64,000 nt of DNA from GCA-003244245 sp050700055 (GTDB lineage Bacteria; Actinomycetota; Actinomycetes; Mycobacteriales; Pseudonocardiaceae): NCBI GenBank assembly GCA_050700055.1, contig JBOHGE010000028.1:11767-75766 (forward strand), in the 5' to 3' direction. Shown here piece by piece: positions 46,872-56,090 of this stretch; position 1 is the first letter of the stretch, and each line of letters opens with the position of its first letter. The notes under the pieces are model-generated. The model was not told the origin of the DNA, made no database searches, and was given only the letters and a program-made list of their open reading frames with translations. Position numbers and translations under genes: made by a program.

Positions 46872-48827
46872 CTACGCCGTCGTTGCTGGCGAGGGCGGCG
46901 GATCTGTTGGGGGGGTGGTGTCGCCGCCGCCGGTGCTGCCATCGGTATTGCCGCCACCGGTGCTGCCGCCGGTATCACCGCCACCGGTGCTGCCGCCGGT
47001 GCTGCCATCGGTATTGCCGCCGCCGGTGCTGCTGCCACCGGTATCACCGCCACCGGTGCTGCCATCGGTATCACCGCCACCGGTGCTGCCGCCGGTGCTG
47101 CCATCGGTATTGCCGCCACCGGTGCTGCCACCGGTATCACCGCCACCGGGGTTACCGTCCGTGGTGTCATCGCCATTCGGCGTAGGCGGGTTCGATGGGG
47201 GTGGCGGGACCGGGTTGGTGACCTGCCCCCTTTGCGTGTCCGGGCTGACGGCTGCGGACCGACCAGCAGTGGAGGTCGCCGTTTTCGGCTTGGCGCTGGT
47301 GGTCTGGGCGACCTTGGTCGCTTTCTTTGCGCTGTCCGCAACGTGGGGAGCGGTCGCGTTGGGCGTCTCAGCGGGGGCGCCGGAGTCACCGATCGCGACC
47401 GCAGGCGGAGTGACACCGGCCGGCGCGGCGTCGCTCGGACCGCCGCCGGGGACGGAGCGGAGGCTGTCCTCTGACACCGCGACGGCCAGTGCGATCAGGA
47501 GTGCACAAGATAGGACCCCGGCTCCGACGACGTTGCGCAGGCGCCTGGTCATGATTCCTCGTCGCAGTGCCGGGTCATCCTCGGTGGACTCCTGATCCCC
47601 GAGGTGCGCCCGGGGGGTGGGGACCATCGGCGGCCGATCCGGCGCCTGGCCCAGCCGGTGCAGGGGCTCGGAGTCCGGATTGGCAGCTGGTGTCGCAACG
47701 GCTCCGGTAGCGCCAACCGGTTGGGGCTGCGGAGCCAACGACAGAGCGGCCCCGAGCGCGATCGTGGTCTTGGGGTCGGCGTCCACCACAACCGAGCAGC
47801 TCAGCGCAGCCGACACCAGCTGGGTCACCAGCGGTATCCGGGAGGACCCACCGACCAGCAGCACCGCGCCGAGATCCGCACTGCTCAGGTCCGCCGAGCG
47901 GAGAGCGCGGGACAGTGCGTCGACGGTGTCCTCCAGGGCCGGACGGATCATCTCCTCGAACTCGCTGCGGACCAGGCGGACCTGGGCACTGACCCCCGGC
48001 AGCAGCACGGGGATGGACACCTCCGTGTCCGCGGACAGCACCTCCTTGGCCTCGGTGCACTCGCGGCGTAGCCGGGCCAGCCCGCTGAGCACGCTGGGAT
48101 CCTCAATATCGAGCGCGTCCCACGGTGTCGAGTCCGGCTGTGCCGGGTCCGAGTGGGCAGCGAGCCTGGCCTGCACATGATCGAAAACGACCTCATCGAA
48201 GTCCGCGCCGCCGAGATGCTCGAGACCGCTGGCCGGACCCAGCAGAGTGAAGGAACTCGCACCGGTCTTGCGAACCACAGCCGCATCGAAGGTGCCGCCC
48301 CCCAGGTCGTACACCGCGATCGTGGTATCCGCCTCGACCCGCTCCTGTGCGGCGTAGCTGACCGCCGCCGCCTCGGGCTCGGCGATGAAGGTCAGATTGG
48401 CCAGACCGACCGCACCCAGTGCCCGAGACAGCAGGTCCTTCTTGTGTGGACCCCACCCGGCTGGGTGGGTGATCGCGATGCGATCCGGGGGGCCGCCTTC
48501 ACGTTCGGTGACCCGATCGACGACCCAGCGGACCATCATCGCCGACAGGTCGGGTGCGGCGTAGGGTCGCCCGCCCACGAACAGCGGTGTGTCATCACCG
48601 ATCCGGCGCTTGAACTCCCGGACCACGCGGTCCGGATCGGTCAACGTACGCCGCTCGGCGCCCTCACCGACGACCACGGAACCGTCGGCGCCCAGGAAGA
48701 GCACCGACGGCACGGACGGCATCCGGCTACCGAGCGCCACCGCTTCAGTCTTGTTCTGCTCATCCCACCGGCAGACGGCTGCCGCGGTGAAGCTCGTCCC
48801 CACATCGACGCCCAGCGCGTACCTCAC
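46872..48827 (-). CDS. Membrane-anchored Hsp70-like protein with repeat tail
   Basis: The 651-residue protein has an N-terminal Hsp70 ATPase domain (ALGVDVGTSFTAAAVCRW, AVYDLGGGTFDAAVV, VLLVGGSSRIPLVTQLVSAA) for about 370 residues but lacks a normal substrate-binding domain. A single membrane helix (VVGAGVLSCALLIALAVAV) near residue 440 is followed by a Thr/Lys/Pro linker and a tail of about 80 residues in which Gly-Gly-Asp-Thr-Gly-Gly-Ser-Thr units repeat. The ATPase would face the cytoplasm and the tail the cell wall. It is divergent from the LuxR-type gene and near the dynamin genes. Confidence 0.88.
   Translation of the reverse strand: MRYALGVDVGTSFTAAAVCRWDEQNKTEAVALGSRMPSVPSVLFLGADGSVVVGEGAERRTLTDPDRVVREFKRRIGDDTPLFVGGRPYAAPDLSAMMVRWVVDRVTEREGGPPDRIAITHPAGWGPHKKDLLSRALGAVGLANLTFIAEPEAAAVSYAAQERVEADTTIAVYDLGGGTFDAAVVRKTGASSFTLLGPASGLEHLGGADFDEVVFDHVQARLAAHSDPAQPDSTPWDALDIEDPSVLSGLARLRRECTEAKEVLSADTEVSIPVLLPGVSAQVRLVRSEFEEMIRPALEDTVDALSRALRSADLSSADLGAVLLVGGSSRIPLVTQLVSAALSCSVVVDADPKTTIALGAALSLAPQPQPVGATGAVATPAANPDSEPLHRLGQAPDRPPMVPTPRAHLGDQESTEDDPALRRGIMTRRLRNVVGAGVLSCALLIALAVAVSEDSLRSVPGGGPSDAAPAGVTPPAVAIGDSGAPAETPNATAPHVADSAKKATKVAQTTSAKPKTATSTAGRSAAVSPDTQRGQVTNPVPPPPSNPPTPNGDDTTDGNPGGGDTGGSTGGGNTDGSTGGSTGGGDTDGSTGGGDTGGSSTGGGNTDGSTGGSTGGGDTGGSTGGGNTDGSTGGGDTTPPTDPPPSPATTA
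46917..47160. repeat. Tandem Gly/Asp/Ser/Thr-codon repeats in the Hsp70 gene
   Basis: Units of 15, 21 and 27 bases such as gtgctgccgccggtatcacc are repeated with small differences through the 3' part of the Hsp70 gene. They encode the GGDTGGSTGGGNTDGSTGG tail. The array is of the kind that expands and contracts by slippage. Confidence 0.8.
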
Positions 48828-49048
48828 CAGACCACGCCCCTCCAGCTACAGCTAAGGTCCCCCACCGAATGGTGGTGCTGTGGCTGCTTCATCGCTGCGC
48901 AGGCACCGGCTGTTAACCGATCACGACCAAGAGGTCCCCTAGTGCAACCATCACGCTCAGTGACGGACAGCGCACCGTAACGCGACGAGATCCGATACCG
49001 ATGACGCCTTAGTAGGACGTGCACGTGCAGTCTCTTCGAGAGGCCAGA

Positions 49049-51766
49049 ATGGATCGTCCACACCCCAGGGTCGGCGACAAGGCGCCGCCAGATCTGACGA
49101 TCCCCGGCACACCGTCGTCAGCAGCCTGGATCTTTCGCCAGATCGCCGCCGCTGCTTCGGCTCCGCTCACCGCGGCGATAGTCGGCCCGGGAGGTACCGG
49201 GAAGTCGGCACTGCTCGACGCGCTGGCGCGCGAGTACGGCAAGGCCGGTGTCACGGTAGTGCGGGGCAGCAGCGCTGCCGGCCTGCAGCTCGATGCACTC
49301 GACCCGGACCGACCCGTGCTGGTGGATGAGGCGCACCGGTTGGACCAGGCGGTACTCGAAGGGCTGTGCACGCTCGCTGGGACAGCGACCGCCCGGCTGA
49401 TCGTGGCCAACCGGCCGTGGCCCCGATCACGAGAGCTCTCGGCGCTCGGTGCGAGCCTGGCTCGCCGCCGGTCACCCGTGGTGCTGGGACATCTAGCTCG
49501 CTCGGCCGTCGGGTCCCGGATCGCGACGCAGATCGGATGCGCTCCTCCTGACGCACTGGTCGACCTGGTATTCGAGCAGACCGGCGGGCTGTGTTCGCTC
49601 ATCGACCTCGTCACCCAGGCACTCCGCGATACCGGCAGGTTCGATCCCCGGCGCCCGGAACAGTTCCGGCGCCCCGATCGGGTCAACGTCTCGGCGGGTC
49701 TGGCCGAACGGCTCCGCTACCAGCTGGAGGCACTCGATCCTGAGATCTACCGGCTGCTGCAGGCGATGGCCGTCGGCGCGGCGGTGGACGCCGAGGTACT
49801 GGTCCCGCTGCTCGACGTCGATCCGACCACCTTGACCGACACGGTGGAAGCGGCGCTGGCCACCGGGCTGATCACCAACGCAGGCGAGATGATTCCCTTC
49901 ATCCGCAATATCGTGCTGCGGTTGATGCCGATGATGCGCAGCCGGGAGATGCAGCGCCGGTTGGCCACCATCCAGCTGGACCGGGGTGGATCGGTGCTCG
50001 CTGCCGGGCGCCAGCTCATGGCTGCCGGCGCGAGCGGCAGCCGGGTGGCCGCCATCCTGGAGCGGGCCGGCGACGAGGCACTCCGGCAGTCCCCCGCACT
50101 AGCCGCTGAACTCTACACGGCAACGATCAACGCTGGTGCCTCGTCGACGGCGCTGGCGGCTCGCCATGCCCAGGCGGTCGCGCTGGCCGGCGATCTCGAT
50201 CAGGCGCTCAGACTGGCCGATCAGGTCGTGTCGGACCCGTCCGCTCCAGACCGGCAACGGGGGGTCTCGGTGGTCGCCGCAGTCCTCGCCCATCGTGGAC
50301 TACCGGCGCACAGCGCAGAATTATATACCAGTCTACCGGCAGGTGGTGCGGCACTTGCGGTGCCCGCGCTGATCGCAACCGGAGCGCTGGCCCAGGCCCG
50401 CGCGGTGCTCGACGCCGCAGCGGCCGGCAGCGGCCGGGGCAGCACACTGATGGCCGGCGCGGAGATCCTGATGGCGCGCGGCATGCTCGCCACTGTCACC
50501 GAGACCCCCATCACGGCCCAGAACCCCACCACAGCCCAGAACCCCACCACAGCCCAGAACCCCACCACAGCCCAGAACCCCACCACAGCCCAGAACCCCA
50601 CCACAGCACTGTCGCACCTGGCGAGGGCCACGGTGCTGCTGGAGCCGGCGGGTGCGACCCTGCTGCTGCCCGACACACCGGCCGCGCTGACCGCTGTGGT
50701 CGCGCTGCAGTGCGGTGAGCTGGCGGTGGCGGACTCCGCATTGCGGCGCGCCGTCGCCGCCAAGCTCGGCGGCCGTCCAGCCCATCTCCGGCACCTGCTG
50801 CTGCACGGCTGGATGGCGATGGTGCACGGCAAGCTGGACATCGCGCACCGCACCCTGGACCGGGTGACTCGCCAGGGCAACCCGCTGGAGCCACGCGACG
50901 AACTGGTCGCCGCTGCCCTGGCCGTGGGCCTGGCTCGCCGGGACGGTGACACGGCCGCGCTCGGTTCGGCGTGGCGGCGGGCTCGCGGTGCCCTCGTGCG
51001 GTATCCAATCGATCTCTACGCGCTGCAACCGCTGGGCGAGCTGGCCGTCGCCGCAGCCCAGTGCAGCGAGCGGGAGTCCATCCTGCCGCACCTCAAAGAG
51101 GCCGACAGCCTGCTCGACAAACTGGGTCACCCGGCGCTGTGGGCGGTGCCGCTGCACTGGTACGAGCTGCACGCCACCCTCATCGCCCGAGATCTTTCGC
51201 CAACTCAGCAGCTGGCGGCAGCACAGCAGCACGCGGCCAGACTGACCGATGCCGCATCGAGCGGTCCCTACGCCGCGGCGCTGGCGGCGGCGGCACGCAG
51301 CTGGCTGCAGGTGCTGGCGGGTGAGATCGACCCGGATGCGGTCCAGGATGCGGCCCGACGACTGCACCGCGTCGGGCTGGCCTGGGACGCTGCGCACCTC
51401 GCCGGGCAGGCCGCGACGCGAACCACCGATCGCCGAGCCATGGCAACCTTGCTCACCTGCGCGCGCGCCCTGCACGGCAGCCCGCCCAGTAGTCTGAACA
51501 GCTCAGGCGAGGAGCTGGACGCCACACCGGCCCAGCCGGCTGTGACCACTGGCGGCGGGCCGGTGGCGGCTCAATCGATCCTCAGCGAGCGGGAACTCGA
51601 GGTGGGCCGGCTCATCATCGCCGGCCTGACCCACAAGCAGATCGGTGAGCGGTTGTTCATCTCCGCCAAGACCGTCGAGCATCACATGGCCCGGATCCGT
51701 CAACGGCTCGGCGTCGCCAGCCGCAAAGAACTGTTCGACCAGCTGCGAGAGCTTGTGAGTGCGTAA
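49049..51766 (+). CDS. Large ATPase LuxR-family regulator
   Basis: The 905-residue protein has a STAND/LAL architecture. The AAA-type N-terminus has Walker A (AIVGPGGTGKSALLDAL) and Walker B (PVLVDEAHRLDQ). A long TPR-like helical middle follows, and the C-terminal LuxR helix-turn-helix is LSERELEVGRLIIAGLTHKQ with KTVEHHMARIRQRLG. The ATG at 49049 has gagagg at good spacing; a GTG at 49019 is an alternative. A LuxR-type activator, IniR, controls iniBAC in Mycobacterium marinum, so this is a good candidate regulator of the neighbouring dynamin/IniB genes. A five-copy 18-bp repeat lies in the middle. Confidence 0.88.
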   Translation: MDRPHPRVGDKAPPDLTIPGTPSSAAWIFRQIAAAASAPLTAAIVGPGGTGKSALLDALAREYGKAGVTVVRGSSAAGLQLDALDPDRPVLVDEAHRLDQAVLEGLCTLAGTATARLIVANRPWPRSRELSALGASLARRRSPVVLGHLARSAVGSRIATQIGCAPPDALVDLVFEQTGGLCSLIDLVTQALRDTGRFDPRRPEQFRRPDRVNVSAGLAERLRYQLEALDPEIYRLLQAMAVGAAVDAEVLVPLLDVDPTTLTDTVEAALATGLITNAGEMIPFIRNIVLRLMPMMRSREMQRRLATIQLDRGGSVLAAGRQLMAAGASGSRVAAILERAGDEALRQSPALAAELYTATINAGASSTALAARHAQAVALAGDLDQALRLADQVVSDPSAPDRQRGVSVVAAVLAHRGLPAHSAELYTSLPAGGAALAVPALIATGALAQARAVLDAAAAGSGRGSTLMAGAEILMARGMLATVTETPITAQNPTTAQNPTTAQNPTTAQNPTTAQNPTTALSHLARATVLLEPAGATLLLPDTPAALTAVVALQCGELAVADSALRRAVAAKLGGRPAHLRHLLLHGWMAMVHGKLDIAHRTLDRVTRQGNPLEPRDELVAAALAVGLARRDGDTAALGSAWRRARGALVRYPIDLYALQPLGELAVAAAQCSERESILPHLKEADSLLDKLGHPALWAVPLHWYELHATLIARDLSPTQQLAAAQQHAARLTDAASSGPYAAALAAAARSWLQVLAGEIDPDAVQDAARRLHRVGLAWDAAHLAGQAATRTTDRRAMATLLTCARALHGSPPSSLNSSGEELDATPAQPAVTTGGGPVAAQSILSERELEVGRLIIAGLTHKQIGERLFISAKTVEHHMARIRQRLGVASRKELFDQLRELVSA
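50516..50605 (+). repeat. Five perfect 18-bp tandem repeats in the LuxR gene
   Basis: The unit gcccagaaccccaccaca occurs five times without any change and keeps the frame, giving Ala-Gln-Asn-Pro-Thr-Thr five times. It lies between helical parts of the protein. Perfect identity between copies points to recent slippage expansion. Confidence 0.92.
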
Positions 51767-51790
51767 CAGTGTTATAGCACTCAATGCCAC

Positions 51791-53278
51791 TCACGAGTCG
51801 CTGGTGAGCCGGGCCACCATGCCTTCGCAGCTGCGTACCACCACCCGGCAGGCGTCAGCGGTCGCCCGGCCGGACAGCGGGTTCTCCGCCCGCCGGTGCC
51901 AGCGGACGAGCGTCTCCAGCGCAACCTGCCGCAACTCGTCGGGCCCGGAACCGGCCGGCTGCCCCAGCCGCACCTCCGGGGCACCGCCGGAGCCACCGAG
52001 CAGCCGTTGCGCTTCTTCCAGCTCCGCCTTCGGCAGGGTGATCGCACCTGCCCGCAGCGCCGACAGCAGCCGCAGCTCGGCGAACTCGTGCGCCCCGGCG
52101 AGGATGCGTTCGACGTCTCCGAGCAACGGCTCGACACCTGCGTGCGGCTGACCATGTAGCACGCTGTCCAGCGCCACCAGGGCTGACCGAGCCTTGAGCA
52201 GGTCACGACGCTCGGTGAACTGCGTGCTCAGCACCGCGCGCAGCTCGTCCAGGCCACTGCGGCGGACCAGTTCCTCGGCGAGTGCTCCCGGAGTGCCGGC
52301 CGTGCCCTGCCGGATGAGCGTCACCGACAGCCGCAGTCCGAACAGGCCGAAGCGGTCCAGCAGCCTGTTCCTGGTCTCCGAGTCGGCCCGCAGGAAGCGG
52401 TCGGCGGACAGCAACGCGGCGTCCACCTCGTCCCGCGGTGCCCGAGACAGCGCGGCCAGCGCGTCGAACTCGGCCTGCCGCAGCGTCCGACCGGTCTGCG
52501 CCAGCAGCCCCGCGACCGGCACGACGCCCTGGCACAGCCCGCGCAGCGTGGGGTCCTTACGGTAACGCTGCGCGATGGTCTTCGCGGAGAACATCGCGTC
52601 AACCCGGCCGCCGCCGATCTCGTCGGCCCGCGAGAGCACCGCGATGGTGTTCACCGACGTCGCCCGGCCCATCCCCTGGTCCCAGAAGGACTCCAGGAAT
52701 GCGGCGTCGGTGGCGTGCAGGTGGCGCATCAGGTAGATCACCGCATCGGCCTCGGCGGGCGCGTCGTCCTCCGGGGTGAGGAAGGTGAGAGTGCGTTGCG
52801 CGGTCTCGGTGGACATCGACGCGATACCCGGAGTGTCGATCAAGGTGGCGGTGCGCAGGCTCTGCGAGGGCCAGTGCACCACCAGGCGGTCCAGCGTCTC
52901 GGCGGGGGTGCCCTGCAGATCGATGGTGAGTGCGCCGTCCTGCCGGTTCACCGGTAGCGGGCTGGGCAGGCCCTGCTTGGGATGCATCACGACCTTGGGG
53001 CTGGGCCCGTCGCAGTACCAGGTGACGACCCGGGTGCACTCCCCGGCATCGGTCGGTGCGATCTGCTCCCCGACCAGTGCGTTGAGCAGTGTCGACTTGC
53101 CCGCCTTGACCTTGCCCGCGATCGCGACGCGCAACGGCTCATCGAGCCGATCCAACTGCTGGCGCAGCCATTGCGCGGTCTGCGGTTGGTCGCGGTAGAC
53201 CTCTACCGCCCGACGGAGCACCCCGCGGACCGTCACGGACAGGCTGCGTTGCCCCCCCATGCGCAGCAGGTCACTCAT
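51791..53278 (-). CDS. iniC: Dynamin-like GTPase, IniC-type
   Basis: The 495-residue GTPase has G1 AIAGKVKAGKSTLLNALVGE, G3 LIDTPGIASMSTETAQ and G4 LSRADEIGGG, followed by a helical stalk. It has no obvious membrane helices. It is the shorter partner of the pair, as IniC is of IniA. The start overlaps the IniA-like stop by four bases, so both are made from one mRNA. It should assemble with the larger GTPase on the inner membrane. It converges with the LuxR gene, with 24 bases between the ends. Confidence 0.88.
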   Translation of the reverse strand: MSDLLRMGGQRSLSVTVRGVLRRAVEVYRDQPQTAQWLRQQLDRLDEPLRVAIAGKVKAGKSTLLNALVGEQIAPTDAGECTRVVTWYCDGPSPKVVMHPKQGLPSPLPVNRQDGALTIDLQGTPAETLDRLVVHWPSQSLRTATLIDTPGIASMSTETAQRTLTFLTPEDDAPAEADAVIYLMRHLHATDAAFLESFWDQGMGRATSVNTIAVLSRADEIGGGRVDAMFSAKTIAQRYRKDPTLRGLCQGVVPVAGLLAQTGRTLRQAEFDALAALSRAPRDEVDAALLSADRFLRADSETRNRLLDRFGLFGLRLSVTLIRQGTAGTPGALAEELVRRSGLDELRAVLSTQFTERRDLLKARSALVALDSVLHGQPHAGVEPLLGDVERILAGAHEFAELRLLSALRAGAITLPKAELEEAQRLLGGSGGAPEVRLGQPAGSGPDELRQVALETLVRWHRRAENPLSGRATADACRVVVRSCEGMVARLTSDS

Positions 53279-55131
53279 CGAGTCTGCGTCGGATTCTGCT
53301 GCGTCGGATTCTTTTGGGGCAGCAACGTGCGGACCCGCTGCTGCAGGGACTCCAGCCGCTCCAGCTGGGACTTGATCTCGGTCAGCCGGCGTTCCCGATC
53401 TCCCTTGGACGTCTTGACCGACCCCTCGGCGGCCCGCAACGAGTCGGTCAGCGAACGGTTGGTCTCCTCGGCTTGGGTGGTGAAGTGATCCCGCAGGTCG
53501 CGCTGTACCCGCCGAAGCATGTCCCGGGTCTCCTTGCTCGCCTGAAAGATCACGTCGTCGACGTACCGGCGCACCGATGTCTTCGCATCATTCTGCCGCC
53601 GGCTGACGATCCGGCGGCGCTCATCGGTGATGGTCTTGCCACCCAGCAGCAGACCGGCACCGATCGACAACGGCGCGATGACCGACGCCAGCCCGACGGC
53701 ACTTCCCAGCACCACGACCATCGCGATACCAATGTAACCGCCCCGCAGCCCAGCGAACGCCTTGCGCCCGATGCCGAACGACTCGCCCTCCCGCAGCTGC
53801 ATGGCGCGCACCTCACCCAGCGCATCAGCGACCTCGGTACGCAGCTTGGGCAGCAACCGGTCCTCCTCCTCGGAAAAGTGGTCGGCGACCTGGGTGGCCA
53901 GCCAGCGCGCCCGCTGGGTCGCCCACACCAGGTTCGCCGATGCCGCCGAGGACACCTCCTGCTGGACCCAGGTCGCGAGCTGATCCCAGGTCTTCTTCGG
54001 GTCGCCGCTGCGGTCCACCTCCTCCTCAGCCAACCGGACGATCTCGCGCATCCGGTCCCGCAGATCGAAGTCGATGTCGGCGTTGAGGTCGGTGACGCCG
54101 TCGCTGAGGGTGTGCTGCCAGCGCGCGGATCGTTCCTTCAGCGCCACGGCGCGCTGCTGGGCCTCGGTCAGCTGCCTGATCACTGCCTGGGCGGCTTCGG
54201 GGTCGAGCTGGGCGGCCTGCTCGGCGCGCAGCCCGCCGGCCAGCTGATCGGTGACCACCAGCACATCGTGCACCGTCGACCGGCGCGCCAGCAGGTCCGC
54301 CTGGCCTACGACGCACTCCCGCAGGTAGCTGATCAGCGCCGGGAATCCGGACTCGGCGTCGAGGTCAGCGTCCTTCCGGTTGATCGAATGCACCCGCAAG
54401 GTGGAGGAGACCGACATCAGCGGTGCATCGATGCCCACCGCAGCCAGGTGGGTTCGGTTGAGGTCGGCGATTCGCCGCCACTGCGGATACAGGTCGATCT
54501 TGGTGAGCACGCACGCCACGTTGGGGCACACCTTGCCGGCTTGGCGCAGGAACTCCAGCTCGGGCGCGGTGTACTCCTGCGAGGCGTCCGACACCAGCAA
54601 GACGGCGTCGGCCGAGGGGAGCATGGCCATCGTCGCGGCGCCGTGCACGGAGTTCAGCCCGCCGACCCCGGGGGTGTCCACCAACTCGAGACCACCGGTG
54701 AGAACGCGACGGGGCAGACCCACCTCGGCGTAGCTCCACCCCTCCCGATTACCGGGATTGCCGCTTTCCGAGACATGCTCCGCGAGCTTGCCGATGGGTA
54801 CCTCGGTGCGCTCGGTCCGCCGCACGCTCACGTCATCACCCTCGGGGTCGAGGAGGCGGACCAGCACCGCTGTCGCCGCGTCGGCGTAGCGGACCACGGT
54901 GGGCACCGAGGTGGCCATGTCGTCGTGCACCGGGCACACCGGTGCCCGAACCAACCCGTTCACCAGCAAGCTCTTGCCCTGCTTGAACTCCCCGACCACG
55001 AGCACCCGGACCTGCTCGTCGAGCAGCCGGGCCCGGGCCTGGTGCAGCCGGGCTTCGAGGTCCGAGCGGTCGTAGCGGGCGATCGTCGCGAGCGCCAGAT
55101 CCACGGCCTTGACCGGCGCCGGTAGCGTCAC
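53275..55131 (-). CDS. iniA: Dynamin-like GTPase, IniA-type
   Basis: The 618-residue protein is a bacterial dynamin. G1 is VVGEFKQGKSLLVNGLV, G3 is LVDTPGVGGLNSVHGAATMA and G4 is VLTKIDLYPQWRRI. A long coiled stalk precedes two hydrophobic segments near residues 465-500 (GYIGIAMVVVLGSAVGLASV, IAPLSIGAGLLLGG), and a coiled C-terminus ends in QQNPTQTR-like residues. IniA of M. tuberculosis remodels membrane and is induced by cell-wall drugs. It is probably cotranscribed with iniC and the IniB-like gene 143 bases upstream. Confidence 0.9.
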   Translation of the reverse strand: MTLPAPVKAVDLALATIARYDRSDLEARLHQARARLLDEQVRVLVVGEFKQGKSLLVNGLVRAPVCPVHDDMATSVPTVVRYADAATAVLVRLLDPEGDDVSVRRTERTEVPIGKLAEHVSESGNPGNREGWSYAEVGLPRRVLTGGLELVDTPGVGGLNSVHGAATMAMLPSADAVLLVSDASQEYTAPELEFLRQAGKVCPNVACVLTKIDLYPQWRRIADLNRTHLAAVGIDAPLMSVSSTLRVHSINRKDADLDAESGFPALISYLRECVVGQADLLARRSTVHDVLVVTDQLAGGLRAEQAAQLDPEAAQAVIRQLTEAQQRAVALKERSARWQHTLSDGVTDLNADIDFDLRDRMREIVRLAEEEVDRSGDPKKTWDQLATWVQQEVSSAASANLVWATQRARWLATQVADHFSEEEDRLLPKLRTEVADALGEVRAMQLREGESFGIGRKAFAGLRGGYIGIAMVVVLGSAVGLASVIAPLSIGAGLLLGGKTITDERRRIVSRRQNDAKTSVRRYVDDVIFQASKETRDMLRRVQRDLRDHFTTQAEETNRSLTDSLRAAEGSVKTSKGDRERRLTEIKSQLERLESLQQRVRTLLPQKNPTQQNPTQTR

Positions 55132-55274
55132 TGCTCCTCCTCGTCATCAGCTGCGGGTAGCCGCAACCCAGTACCGCCACCCGGCGGATCGGGAGAGTGG
55201 CGGGACTGGGCGCGGCGGATCTCATCGGGGAGGGTAGCCCGTGCGGGTATCGCCCGGGTGCGCCCCGAGCCGGC

Positions 55275-55964
55275 TCACGCGGCGGAATCCTCGACCAGCT
55301 CGGCGTCGACCACATCGTCGTCGGAGTTGAAGGAGTCCTCGACCTCGACCGCGGTGGTGTCATCATCAGAGGCGTCGACGGTGGTCGCACTGTTGTCGGT
55401 GTTGAACGAGTCGTCGACGACGGTGTCATCGTCGGAATTGAGCGAATCCTCGATGTCCTCGCCTGCCACAGTACTGCCGTCGATGGTGCCGCCTTTGTTG
55501 TCGATGCCGTCATTGTCCTGATTGAACGAGTCCTCGATCACGTTGACGTCGTTGTCCTGGTTGAACGAGTCCTCGATGGTGACATCGCCATCGGCGTGGA
55601 TGTCCGTGGTGTCCCGGTCGTCGACGTTGACTATCGTGTCCCGGTCGTCGACGTAGTTGAAGTTGTACTCGTCGGAGTCGTCCACCACGACGTTGTTGAC
55701 CTCGTAGTGCTGCGTGATGTGCTTGATCTCGTGGACCGGGTCGTCGTGGTGCTGGGGCGGCGGCGAGTGATGCCCACCATCCCTGACGTGCACGGCCTCG
55801 TGGTCGGCCAGGATCGGCTGCACATCCCGCACGTCCTGACCGCACAGGTCGTCCAGGCCATGCCGGGCCAACGTGGCCTGGGGATCCGCCATGAACTCGG
55901 CCTGGGCCGCCTCATCACGCAACAGGTTCAGGAGAAACTCGATAAGCGAGGAAACAGACAGCAT
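55275..55964 (-). CDS. IniB-like acidic repeat protein 1
   Basis: From the ATG at 55964 (ggaggtgaatgac in front) the 229-residue protein opens with the IniB N-terminal domain: MLSVSSLIEFLLNLLRDEAA, FMADPQATLARHGLDDL and DVRDVQPILADHEAV. After a His/Pro patch come about 140 residues of Asp/Asn-rich repeats built on the unit Glu-Asp-Ser-Phe-Asn-x-Asp-Asn/Asp. Such repeats may fold as a solenoid or bind Ca2+. No signal peptide is evident. It lies directly upstream of iniA. Confidence 0.85.
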   Translation of the reverse strand: MLSVSSLIEFLLNLLRDEAAQAEFMADPQATLARHGLDDLCGQDVRDVQPILADHEAVHVRDGGHHSPPPQHHDDPVHEIKHITQHYEVNNVVVDDSDEYNFNYVDDRDTIVNVDDRDTTDIHADGDVTIEDSFNQDNDVNVIEDSFNQDNDGIDNKGGTIDGSTVAGEDIEDSLNSDDDTVVDDSFNTDNSATTVDASDDDTTAVEVEDSFNSDDDVVDAELVEDSAA

Positions 55965-56090
55965 GTCATTCACCTCCATTCCTTCTTCATGTCGGACACA
56001 TCTTGATATCCGGGCCCGCAGCCCCGGGAGGAGGACGACGTGCCCGGCCTGATCGACACTGCCGGACGAGCTCGCTCATCCGTTGTGGTC

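Noticed and set aside
46917..47160. Direct repeats as a CRISPR or iteron array
   Set aside because: They are in frame within the Hsp70 gene and encode a Gly/Ser/Thr/Asp tail.
53314..55125. A 603-residue open frame opposite the IniA-like gene
   Set aside because: High-GC shadow of a gene with clear GTPase motifs; no domain and no ribosome binding site on this strand.
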